A DNA stretch of 14,284 nt from CAYGTK01 sp964352775 (GTDB taxonomy: Bacteria; Bacteroidota; Bacteroidia; Chitinophagales; CAIOSU01). Under the pieces are notes generated by a model. That model saw only the letters and a list, made by a program, of their open reading frames with translations, was not told where the DNA came from and made no database searches. Shown here in pieces: positions 1 through 6,503 of this stretch. Numbering within the stretch: the first letter of the stretch is position 1; every line of letters begins with the position of its first letter. The stretch covers positions 1 to 14,284 of the forward strand of contig CAYGTK010000109.1 in NCBI GenBank assembly GCA_964352775.1, in the 5' to 3' direction. The translations under genes and the position numbers were made by a program.

Positions 1-946
1 GGTCATCGCCTACCAGCTGCACTTTATCGCCAGCTTTGTTGGTTAGGTCTTTCCATCCATCCCAGTCATCTTCATCCATCCCATCCTCTATCGAGATAAT
101 AGGATACTTATTTACCCAGTTGGTCCAGTAGTCAGCCATTTCGCCACTACTTAACTTCTTTCCATCTGACTTATGGAAGTGATAAACCCGTTCTTCTTTG
201 TTATAGAACTCTGAAGCAGCAGCATCCATGGCAATAAACACATCATTACCTGGCTTATATCCTGCCTTCTCAATAGCTATCAATACTGTTTCAATAGCCT
301 CTTCATTAGAGCGTATTTCTGGCGCAAACCCACCTTCATCGCCTACATTAGTAGAATAGCCTTTGTCTTTCAATACCTTTTTAAGGTGGTGGAATATCTC
401 TACCCCCATCCTAAGAGCTTCCGAAAAAGTATCGGCGCCTGTGGGCATCACCATAAATTCCTGAAAGTCTATCTTGTTATCTGCATGCGAACCACCATTA
501 AGGATGTTCATCATAGGGATAGGTAAGGTATTTGCACTTACTCCCCCTACATATCGGTATAAAGGTTGGTCAGCCTCTTGTGCCGCAGCCTTGGCAACAG
601 CTAGTGAAACTGCAAGAATAGAGTTAGCACCAAGATTTCCCTTATTTTCCGTGCCATCTATTTCCAACATCAATTTGTCTATCAATACTTGTTCGAACAC
701 GCTTACGCCCTCTAACTTTCCAGCTAAAGTTTCATTCACGTTCCTTACTGCGTTCATCACACCTTTACCCATGTATAAAGAGCCTCCATCGCGAAGCTCT
801 ACAGCCTCGTGAACTCCTGTAGATGCGCCAGAAGGCACAGCAGCACGACCCATGAAACCTGATGAGGTCAACACATCTACCTCAACGGTAGGATTTCCTC
901 TAGAATCAAGTATTTGTCTGGCGTGTATGTCAAGTATTAAGCTCAT
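1..946 (-). CDS. eno: Enolase, C-terminus cut off by window edge
   Basis: Phosphopyruvate hydratase, the glycolytic enzyme that interconverts 2-phosphoglycerate and phosphoenolpyruvate in the cytoplasm. The frame is open from the ATG at 946 to base 1 and gives 315 residues of a family that is usually about 430. The N-terminal domain carries the flexible-loop motif VPSGASTG (37-44). The barrel shows FQEFM (E163), GDEGG (E204), AMDAAASEFY (D241), SIEDG (E287) and VGDD (D314). By alignment from memory with E. coli enolase these are catalytic glutamates and the three Mg2+ ligands. The catalytic lysines and the rest of the barrel lie beyond the edge. The start is 15 bases after the carA stop, so the two genes are probably cotranscribed. 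No internal stop or frameshift is seen, so the partial state comes only from the window boundary. Confidence 0.97.
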   Translation of the reverse strand, partial: MSLILDIHARQILDSRGNPTVEVDVLTSSGFMGRAAVPSGASTGVHEAVELRDGGSLYMGKGVMNAVRNVNETLAGKLEGVSVFEQVLIDKLMLEIDGTENKGNLGANSILAVSLAVAKAAAQEADQPLYRYVGGVSANTLPIPMMNILNGGSHADNKIDFQEFMVMPTGADTFSEALRMGVEIFHHLKKVLKDKGYSTNVGDEGGFAPEIRSNEEAIETVLIAIEKAGYKPGNDVFIAMDAAASEFYNKEERVYHFHKSDGKKLSSGEMADYWTNWVNKYPIISIEDGMDEDDWDGWKDLTNKAGDKVQLVGDD

Positions 947-961
947 GTGGGTGGTGTTTTA

Positions 962-2062
962 TCAGTTCAATAAGGCCAAAAAATCGTCGAATAAGTATCT
1001 AGAGTCGTGCGGGCCTGGACTTGATTCAGGGTGATATTGTACCGAAAATATCTTTCTATCCGTCATTTTCATACCTGCAACGGTATCATCATTTAGGTGA
1101 ACGTGCGTTATCTCTATATTCTCTGCTTTCTCTACATCCTCACGCGTAACTACAAAACCATGATTTTGAGAAGTTATTTCACAAGTACCCGTTCCCAGAT
1201 TTTTTACCGGATGATTCAGACCTCTGTGGCCATTGAACATTTTATAGGTAGAAATACCATTTGCCTGAGCAATTATCTGGTGGCCCAAACAAATACCAAA
1301 GGCTGGTTTTCCAGCATTTAGCACGGCCTTAACTGTATTTATCGCATAATCCATTGCAGCTGGATCTCCTGGGCCATTAGATATAAAGTAGCCATCAGCA
1401 TTCCAAGCTTTCATTTCATCAAAGCTTGTTGTAGCAGGGAATACCTTTAAACAACAATCTCTTTCAGCAAAACAACGGAGAATATTCGTTTTGATACCCA
1501 GATCTAAAACACCAATTCTATACTTGGCATCTTCCTTTCCATAAAAATATGGTTCTGAACAGGTTACCTTGGAAGACAATTCCAATCCTGCCATGGAAGG
1601 TACAGTAGCCAGTTTAGCTTTCAACTCCTCTACATCAGTCACTTCAGAAGAGATAATTGCATTCATCGCTCCTTTACTTCTGATGTGACGCACCAAAGCG
1701 CGAGTATCTACCTCACAGATCCCTACCTGACCATTATCTTCTAAATACTGTTGCAAGCTTCCGTTCGCCATTTTCCGAGAATATATCTCTTCAGAAAAAT
1801 TCTTCATTACTAGCCCAGCTATCTTTACTCCACCTGACTCCGTATCAGCTTCACTAACTCCGTAGTTTCCTACGTGGTCGCTAGTCATTACTAATATCTG
1901 TCCGTAGTAAGATGGGTCTGTAAAAACCTCTTGATAACCTGTCATTCCGGTATTAAAGCATATTTCTCCTGTGGTAGTTCCTACCCTTCCGGCTGCTTTT
2001 CCGTGGAAGACTGTTCCGTCGGCTAAAAGGATTACTGCTGGCTTGTTAGTGTGGTCGATCAT
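962..2062 (-). CDS. carA: Carbamoyl-phosphate synthase small (glutaminase) subunit
   Basis: This subunit hydrolyses glutamine and passes ammonia to the large subunit CarB, which makes carbamoyl phosphate for pyrimidine and arginine synthesis. The 366 residues match the family's usual length. The N-terminal small-chain domain spans about 8-140 and includes the motif FNTGMTGYQE. The C-terminal class I glutamine amidotransferase domain (about 182-365) has the oxyanion-strand motif SNGPGDP, the nucleophile C258 in GICLGHQ, and H344 and E346 in QYHPESSPGP, so it should be an active glutaminase. The start at 2062 opens directly into a typical N-terminus (AVILLADGTVFHG). It lies downstream of the rplQ terminator and upstream of eno. 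carB is not in this window. The assignment is secure; only its operon status is inferred. Confidence 0.97.
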   Translation of the reverse strand: MIDHTNKPAVILLADGTVFHGKAAGRVGTTTGEICFNTGMTGYQEVFTDPSYYGQILVMTSDHVGNYGVSEADTESGGVKIAGLVMKNFSEEIYSRKMANGSLQQYLEDNGQVGICEVDTRALVRHIRSKGAMNAIISSEVTDVEELKAKLATVPSMAGLELSSKVTCSEPYFYGKEDAKYRIGVLDLGIKTNILRCFAERDCCLKVFPATTSFDEMKAWNADGYFISNGPGDPAAMDYAINTVKAVLNAGKPAFGICLGHQIIAQANGISTYKMFNGHRGLNHPVKNLGTGTCEITSQNHGFVVTREDVEKAENIEITHVHLNDDTVAGMKMTDRKIFSVQYHPESSPGPHDSRYLFDDFLALLN

Positions 2063-2079
2063 ACGTTTCTGAAGTTTTT

Positions 2080-2087
2080 CAAAAATA
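2080..2087 (-). promoter_or_regulatory. Candidate Bacteroidota -7 promoter element for carA-eno
   Basis: On the minus strand this reads TATTTTTG, a match to the TAnnTTTG -7 consensus of Bacteroidota primary-sigma promoters. It lies between the rplQ terminator and the carA ATG at 2062, where a new promoter would be expected if the terminator is efficient. Transcription would begin around 2075, leaving a leader of roughly a dozen bases. I see no convincing -33 element, and A/T-rich spacers give chance matches, so the call is tentative. Confidence 0.4.
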
Positions 2088-2104
2088 CAGGTTTTAGCCT
2101 CCCG

Positions 2105-2140
2105 AAAATAAAAAAGGGGCAGGTTAAAAACCTGCCCCTT
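2105..2140 (-). terminator. Intrinsic terminator after rplQ
   Basis: A perfect 12-base inverted repeat, AAGGGGCAGGTT (2114-2125) and AACCTGCCCCTT (2129-2140), surrounds a three-base AAA loop. In minus-strand transcripts the stem runs into six U, an A and four more U (2115 down to 2105), the form of a factor-independent terminator. It begins 24 bases past the rplQ stop, so it ends the ribosomal protein operon. The plus-strand side has only a weak, delayed T tract (2145-2149), and there are no plus-strand genes. Confidence 0.9.
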
Positions 2141-2164
2141 CTACTTTTTAACATTTATTCACCC

Positions 2165-2884
2165 TTAGGCTGTAGTATCCTCTTTAGGATTCTCTCCTTC
2201 GGCATCATCTGTTTTGCTTTCTGCATCACCAGAAGTAACTTCAGCAACTGCATCTTCTGCTGCTTCAGCAGCTTCTGTTGCGGTTTCTTCAACTGCTTGT
2301 GTAGTTTCTGCTACTGCTTCTTCTACATTCTTAGCAGCTTCTTTAGCTACGTTCTTATCTACATCAGCAATTGCTTCAGCTGCCTTCTCAGGGGCTGCTG
2401 CTACATCTGCATCTGCCGCCTTATCGGCTTTAGGTGCATCAGCTGCGCCAGTTGATTTTTTACCTCCACGACGAGAACGACGAGTTTTCTTATCTGAACC
2501 AGATTTGCTATCATTAGTGTATACATCATTGTAATCTACTAACTCTATCATCGCCATTTCAGCAGCATCACCCAAACGGTGACCCGTACGAATAATACGC
2601 GTGTAACCACCTGGACGGTCAGCTATCTTAATAGCTATATCACCAAATAGTTCTTTTAACGCATGCTTATCACGAACGTAAGAGAATACTGTACGACGGT
2701 TGTGCGTAGTATCGCTTTTCGCTTTCGTCATTAGAGGCTCTATGAATACACGTAGAGCTTTTGCTTTGGCCAATGTTGTATTGATACGCTTGTGCATCAA
2801 TAGTTGGCTGGCCATATTAGCCATTAGGGCTTTCCTATGGCTGGCTGTACGGCCTAACTTATGTACTTTTTTTCCGTGTCTCAT
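2165..2884 (-). CDS. rplQ: 50S ribosomal protein L17 with long Ala/Glu-rich C-terminal extension
   Basis: L17 is a large-subunit protein near the exit-tunnel side of the ribosome. The core is unmistakable: MRHGKKVHKLGR at the start, then LMTKAKSDTTHNRR, and RPGGYTRIIRTGHRLGDAAEMAMIEL to about residue 118. At 239 residues it is about twice the E. coli length (about 127). After the core comes a basic stretch at 131-143 (KKTRRSRRGGKK), then a segment rich in Ala, Glu, Val and Thr (about 146-216) that looks helical, and an acidic tail rich in Asp, Glu and Gly (217-239). Tails on L17 are known in Bacteroidota, but the length and composition vary. It starts 4 bases after the rpoA stop and is the last gene before the terminator, as in the alpha operon. 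Confidence 0.96.
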   Translation of the reverse strand: MRHGKKVHKLGRTASHRKALMANMASQLLMHKRINTTLAKAKALRVFIEPLMTKAKSDTTHNRRTVFSYVRDKHALKELFGDIAIKIADRPGGYTRIIRTGHRLGDAAEMAMIELVDYNDVYTNDSKSGSDKKTRRSRRGGKKSTGAADAPKADKAADADVAAAPEKAAEAIADVDKNVAKEAAKNVEEAVAETTQAVEETATEAAEAAEDAVAEVTSGDAESKTDDAEGENPKEDTTA

Positions 2885-2888
2885 TTTA

Positions 2889-3881
2889 TCAGTCCTCGTT
2901 TAGCTTATACTTCGAAAGGTCCATCCCGAAAGACAATCCCTTCTCGTTTATCAATGCTTCTATTTCAACTAGTGACTTCTTACCGAAGTTGCGGAATTTC
3001 AATAGTTCGTTGGTATCATACTGTACCAAGTCTGCCAAGTTGTTGATCTTAGCTGCTTTCAAACAGTTGTATGCACGAACTGACAGATCAAGATCCTCTA
3101 AAGGAGTCTTCAAGATCTTACGCATATGCAATACATGCTCATCCACTACGTCATCTTGAGCTTTGTCGGTACTATCAAAAGTGATATTATCGTCAGAGAT
3201 CAACATCAAATGTTGGATCAAGATCTTCGATGCTTCTTTAATAGCTTCTTCCGGATGGATGGTGCCATCAGTTTTCACTTCAATGATCAATTTCTCGTAA
3301 TCTGTCTTTTGCTCTACACGAGTGTTCTCTACTTGGTAGCGAACATTCTTAATAGGTGTGTAGATAGAATCGATAGGCACTACTCCAACAACAGAGTCCT
3401 TTTCCTGCTCTTCTGCAGGAACATATCCGCGACCTTTACCGATGGTTAATTCCATCTCTAGTTTCACGAACTTTTCCATGTTACAGATAACCATATCAGG
3501 ATTAGTTACACGGAAAACATTAGTATGCTTCTCGATGTCACCAGCGGTGAAAGTCTCTTTATCTGTAATAGAAAGATATATTTTCTCTTCCTCCGCACTG
3601 TCATCCAATACTTTGGTCAAGCGAACCTGCTTTAGGTTCAAAATTATTTCTGTAACGTCTTCAATAACTCCCTTAATAGTAGAGAATTCATGATCAACTC
3701 CTTCTATCTTAACGGAGCTGATAGCATATCCCTCTAAAGAGGATAGTAATACCCGACGTAGAGCATTACCTATTGTAACACCGAAACCAGGCTCAAGTGG
3801 ACGAAATTCGAAGGTTCCTTCGAAATCCGTTGCTTTCTGCATGATGATCTTATCCGGCTTCTGAAAAGTTAAAATTCCCAT
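2889..3881 (-). CDS. rpoA: DNA-directed RNA polymerase subunit alpha
   Basis: Alpha dimerises to scaffold assembly of beta and beta-prime, and its C-terminal domain contacts upstream promoter DNA and activators. The protein has 330 residues, the normal length. The N-terminal domain (about 1-235) holds the signature FEFRPLEPGFGVTIGNALRRVLLSSLEG (in part residues 24-51). A linker (about 236-257) follows, then the helix-hairpin-helix C-terminal domain, with DLDLSVRAYNCLKAA (263-277) and RNFGKKSLVEIEALINEKG (297-315). R269 corresponds to the E. coli DNA-contacting R265. The end, GLSFGMDLSKYKLNED, is typical. It lies between rpsD (22-base gap) and rplQ (4-base gap). Confidence 0.98.
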   Translation of the reverse strand: MGILTFQKPDKIIMQKATDFEGTFEFRPLEPGFGVTIGNALRRVLLSSLEGYAISSVKIEGVDHEFSTIKGVIEDVTEIILNLKQVRLTKVLDDSAEEEKIYLSITDKETFTAGDIEKHTNVFRVTNPDMVICNMEKFVKLEMELTIGKGRGYVPAEEQEKDSVVGVVPIDSIYTPIKNVRYQVENTRVEQKTDYEKLIIEVKTDGTIHPEEAIKEASKILIQHLMLISDDNITFDSTDKAQDDVVDEHVLHMRKILKTPLEDLDLSVRAYNCLKAAKINNLADLVQYDTNELLKFRNFGKKSLVEIEALINEKGLSFGMDLSKYKLNED

Positions 3882-3903
3882 TTGTTAATGCGTTTTGTCA
3901 GGT

Positions 3904-4509
3904 TTACTTAGAGTACAATTCAACTATCAACTGCTCGTTGATATTCTCTGGAATTTCTTCGCGGGTCGGCAAATTCAAAAATTTACCTTCCATTCCTGCT
4001 TCATCCCAAGACAACCACATGAACTTGTGTGTTGCTTTTCCTAAACTCTCTTGAATAGCTTCCATACTTTTTGAGCGCTCACGAACACCAATTACATCTC
4101 CAGGACGAATGGTGTAAGATGGTACATTTACGATATTACCATTTACAGTGATGTGCTTGTGTGATACGAACTGACGAGCAGCACGACGTGTTGAAGCTAT
4201 ACCCAAACGGAAAACTGTGTTATCTAAACGAGACTCTAACAACTGTAGAAGAACCTCACCTGTAACACCAGTTTTGCGGGCTGCTTTTTTAAATACGTTC
4301 GCGAACTGACGTTCTAACAACCCGTAAGTATGTTTTGCTTTTTGCTTTTCCTTAAGCTGAACACCGTACTCAGACTTGTTACGGCGACGCTTTGACGGAC
4401 CGTGTTGACCTGGTCCGTAAGGTTTCTTGTCAAATGAACGGTCGTAACCAAAGATCGCCTCTCCAAATTTCCTTGCGATCTTGGTACTAGGACCTGTATA
4501 TCTAGCCAT
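3904..4509 (-). CDS. rpsD: 30S ribosomal protein S4
   Basis: S4 is a primary 16S rRNA binder that nucleates 30S body assembly. In E. coli it also represses the alpha operon. The 201 residues fit the family. The N-terminal part (MARYTGPSTKIARKFGE, then GPGQHGPSKRRRNKSEYGVQL) is the Bacteroidota type without a cysteine zinc cluster. The S4 RNA-binding domain spans about 92-150 (SRLDNTVFRLG, RRAARQFVSHKHITVNG, RPGDVIGV). It is the only gene in the cluster preceded by a sizeable spacer (73 bases to rpsK), which may carry its own promoter. Whether it autoregulates here cannot be read from the sequence. Confidence 0.98.
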   Translation of the reverse strand: MARYTGPSTKIARKFGEAIFGYDRSFDKKPYGPGQHGPSKRRRNKSEYGVQLKEKQKAKHTYGLLERQFANVFKKAARKTGVTGEVLLQLLESRLDNTVFRLGIASTRRAARQFVSHKHITVNGNIVNVPSYTIRPGDVIGVRERSKSMEAIQESLGKATHKFMWLSWDEAGMEGKFLNLPTREEIPENINEQLIVELYSK

Positions 4510-4543
4510 AGTTCTTTAATTTTTGATGTTTAAATGGCGCCTG

Positions 4544-4551
4544 CAAAATTA
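4544..4551 (-). promoter_or_regulatory. Candidate internal -7 promoter element upstream of rpsD
   Basis: The minus strand reads TAATTTTG, an exact match to the Bacteroidota TAnnTTTG -7 consensus. It lies 34 bases before the rpsD ATG, inside the widest intergenic gap of the cluster (4510-4582). A start near 4539 would give a leader of about 30 bases containing GGCGCC. No clear -33 TTG element sits about 20 bases upstream, and the region is A/T-rich, so a chance match is possible. Confidence 0.35.
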
Positions 4552-4582
4552 AAGTAAAACAGGGCCATTATATTAATAATGA

Positions 4583-4926
4583 TTAAACTCTTCTTCTCTT
4601 CGGAGGACGACAACCGTTGTGAGGTATTGGAGTGATATCACGTATTACCGTAACCTCAATACCGTTTTGAGAAATGGTTCTGATGGCAGACTCTCTACCN
4701 NNNNNNNNNCTACTTCACAAGCTATTTGTGCTGCATACGGAGTATTCTTTTTAGACCCACGGAAACCCGCCTTACCGGCAGAACCCCATGATATCACTTG
4801 TCCCTTCTTATTAGTGAAGGAAATAATGATATTATTGAAAGTAGCTTGTATGTGTACATGGCCTTCTGGCTCAATGATAACCTTACGCTTCTTAGCTTTT
4901 CCTTTCGCTGTATTAGTTTTAGCCAT
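4583..4926 (-). CDS. rpsK: 30S ribosomal protein S11, interrupted by an assembly gap
   Basis: S11 lies on the 30S platform by the E site and helps hold mRNA. The first 72 residues run from the ATG at 4926 to the N run and include HIQATFNNIIISFTN, ISWGSAGKAGFRGSKKNTPY and AAQIACEV. After the gap the protein resumes in another frame from 4699 as GRESAIRTISQNGIEV, then DITPIPHNGCRPPKRRRV, and stops at TAA (4583-4585). Both halves match S11 closely. Reading straight through the 10 N shifts frame and gives a false C-terminus. By comparison with Bacteroidota S11, about 22 codons (the LGLRKV...KGPG region) are missing, predicting roughly 65 absent bases and a protein of about 132 residues. This is an unsequenced stretch, not a pseudogene. 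Confidence 0.95.
4700..4709. other. Assembly gap (10 N) inside rpsK
   Basis: Ten consecutive N. The length is a placeholder: the flanking S11 halves are in different frames if exactly ten bases are missing. A total of 2 modulo 3 missing bases is required, and comparison with the family suggests about 65. Confidence 0.98.
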
Positions 4927-4949
4927 AACGCTGTACTATCTCTTAATTA

Positions 4950-5327
4950 TTACTTAGTTGCTTTTTTCTTACCTGCTACTGTCTTACGCTTACCCTTACG
5001 AGTACGTGCGTTAGTAGATGTGCGTTGACCACGAAGTGGTAAACCCTTACGATGACGAATACCACGGTATGAACCAATATCCATCAAACGCTTGATGTTA
5101 GTCTGAACCTCTGAACGCAAAGCACCTTCAACAGTTAGGTCATCACCGATAACCTCTCTAATTGATTTGATATGCTCATCACTCCACTCTGAAACTTTCA
5201 GCGTGTGGTCTACATTCGCTTTTTCTAATACTTCTAAAGCACTAGTTCTACCAATACCAAAAATATAAGTGAGCGCTATATAGCCTCTCTTATGACGTGG
5301 TAAGTCTATTCCTGCAATACGTGCCAT
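4950..5327 (-). CDS. rpsM: 30S ribosomal protein S13
   Basis: S13 sits in the 30S head, contacts the P-site tRNA and forms inter-subunit bridges to L5 and 23S rRNA. The 125 residues show the family start MARIAGIDLPRHKRG, the helix-two-turn-helix segment LTYIFGIGRTSALEVL, and the C-terminal RGIRHRKGLPLRGQRTSTNARTRKG. A Lys-rich tail (KTVAGKKKATK) follows and would reach toward tRNA. Only 3 bases separate it from rpmJ, so there is no room for an untranslated leader like the S4-binding pseudoknot ahead of E. coli rpsM. If S4 feedback exists here it must act elsewhere. Confidence 0.98.
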   Translation of the reverse strand: MARIAGIDLPRHKRGYIALTYIFGIGRTSALEVLEKANVDHTLKVSEWSDEHIKSIREVIGDDLTVEGALRSEVQTNIKRLMDIGSYRGIRHRKGLPLRGQRTSTNARTRKGKRKTVAGKKKATK

Positions 5328-5330
5328 ATC

Positions 5331-5447
5331 TTAACCTTGACGTTGTTTGAATTTAGGATTCTTCTTGTTGATCACGTAGATCTTGCCTTTTCGCTTTACG
5401 ATCTTGCAATCGACGCTACGTTTTTTAACTGATGCTCTTACTTTCAT
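5331..5447 (-). CDS. rpmJ: 50S ribosomal protein L36, cysteine-poor (zinc-free) form
   Basis: A 38-residue gene found by reading the gap between infA and rpsM. It starts at the ATG complementary to 5445-5447, begins MKVRASVKKRSVDCKIVKRK and ends with NPKFKQRQG and TAA. This is L36, a small protein of the 50S subunit that helps order 23S rRNA. Zinc-binding L36 has a C-C-C-H cluster. Here only C14 remains; the first and third cysteine positions and the histidine are replaced, so zinc binding is not expected. It lies 7 bases after infA and 3 bases before rpsM, the usual infA-rpmJ-rpsM order. Confidence 0.95.
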   Translation of the reverse strand: MKVRASVKKRSVDCKIVKRKGKIYVINKKNPKFKQRQG

Positions 5448-5454
5448 GACTCAA

Positions 5455-5673
5455 TTATTTATACCTGTAGGTAATTCGTCCTTTTGACAGATCATAGGGA
5501 GACATTTCAACAGCCACTTTATCGCCCGGTAATATCTTGATATAGTGCATCCGCATTTTACCAGATATATGGGCTACGATCTCGTGTCCGTTCTCCAATT
5601 CAACGCGGAACATTGCATTTGATAATGCTTCTGTTATCACGCCGTCTTGTTTTATCAATCCTTGTTTTGCCAT
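5455..5673 (-). CDS. infA: Translation initiation factor IF-1
   Basis: IF-1 binds the 30S A site during initiation and assists IF-2 and IF-3. The 72 residues are exactly the standard length and form one OB-fold (S1-type) domain: GVITEALSNAMFRVELENGHEIVAHISGK, RMHYIKILPGDKVAVEMSPYDLSKGRITYRYK in sections along residues 11-72. The start MAKQGLIKQ is canonical. It lies 3 bases after map and 7 bases before rpmJ, so methionine removal and initiation genes sit together between the spc and alpha parts. Confidence 0.98.
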   Translation of the reverse strand: MAKQGLIKQDGVITEALSNAMFRVELENGHEIVAHISGKMRMHYIKILPGDKVAVEMSPYDLSKGRITYRYK

Positions 5674-5676
5674 ATA

Positions 5677-6501
5677 TTAATTTGCCTCTTGTAGCTGTTC
5701 GGCCACTATCGGCTTTATATTATCATTTGTTCGTTCCACTTCTTCTGCAAAAGAAAAGGTGGATAAAATATCTACTTTCTCCTTTTTCACTGCCACCATA
5801 AGCTCGTAATGTGCTGAAGGCGAATCGTCGGCTGTCTTTACAGTCCATCCATCGCTCATCTGAACAATACGTCTCGTTCCTAAGTTCACCATCGGCTCAA
5901 TTGCTATCACCAATCCTTCTTGCATCTTCGGCCCTGCCCCTCTTCTACCATAGTTTGGTACTTCTGGATCTTCATGCAAATTCTTTCCGATACCGTGACC
6001 AACCAACTCTCTAACGATGTGATAATTTTTATCCTTCTCGATATACTGCTGAATGCTGTAACCAATATCGCCAACTCTTTTTCCCAACTGTACTTGCTCA
6101 ATACCTAGGAATAAAGAAGTTTTAGTTGCTATCAATAAGTCTTCCGTTGCAGCATCTATTCCCGACATCGCATAACTATATGCGCTATCTCCATAGTATT
6201 CGTTCAATAATATTCCACAGTCAACAGAAACCACATCCTTTTCAGTAAGCGGATCGGCAGTTGGTATACCATGAACAACTTGTGCATTAACCGAAGTACA
6301 AAGTGAGTTCGGAAAACCACGGAATCCCTTAAACGCAGGAATACCGTTGTGATCTCTAATGAACTCTTCTGCTATTGCATCCAAATCAAGTGTAGAAACA
6401 CCTGGCTTGATATGCTTACCTACTTCTGCAAGCGTTCTAGAAACAAGCAAAGAACTTTCTCTCAGTAACTCAATCTCCTCATTTGTCTTATAGTGGATCA
6501 T
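5677..6501 (-). CDS. map: Methionine aminopeptidase, type I
   Basis: This enzyme removes the initiator methionine from nascent proteins after deformylation. The pita-bread fold shows all five expected metal ligands: D94 (VSVDCG), D105 (YYGDSAY), H169 (VGHGIG), E202 (IAIEPMVN) and E233 (SAHYEL). The substrate-contacting histidines H77 (VVHGIP) and H176 (NLHEDP) are also present. There is no N-terminal zinc-finger or linker, so this is the minimal class Ia type. At 274 residues it is about 10-20 longer than E. coli MAP because of a polar tail after ILSTFSF (about 252-274). It follows secY by 2 bases and precedes infA by 3, a placement also seen in Gram-positive operons, but there is no adk. Confidence 0.97.
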   Translation of the reverse strand: MIHYKTNEEIELLRESSLLVSRTLAEVGKHIKPGVSTLDLDAIAEEFIRDHNGIPAFKGFRGFPNSLCTSVNAQVVHGIPTADPLTEKDVVSVDCGILLNEYYGDSAYSYAMSGIDAATEDLLIATKTSLFLGIEQVQLGKRVGDIGYSIQQYIEKDKNYHIVRELVGHGIGKNLHEDPEVPNYGRRGAGPKMQEGLVIAIEPMVNLGTRRIVQMSDGWTVKTADDSPSAHYELMVAVKKEKVDILSTFSFAEEVERTNDNIKPIVAEQLQEAN

Positions 6502-6503
6502 CT

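Noticed and set aside
474..1321. Plus-strand frames opposite eno and carA
   Set aside because: They lie wholly antisense to well-matched enolase and CarA coding sequence and show no recognisable domain.
2051..2534. Plus-strand open frames opposite rplQ, one cysteine- and phenylalanine-rich, one Ala/Ser-rich
   Set aside because: They are the reverse complement of the GC/Ala-Glu-biased rplQ tail; the low-complexity codons keep the antisense frames open. No homology-like motif or initiation context is seen.
4645..4699. Apparent alternative S11 C-terminus ending in a run such as FLKTVLRLR
   Set aside because: It arises only by reading through the placeholder N run in the wrong frame; the correct frame gives the canonical HNGCRPPKRRRV end.
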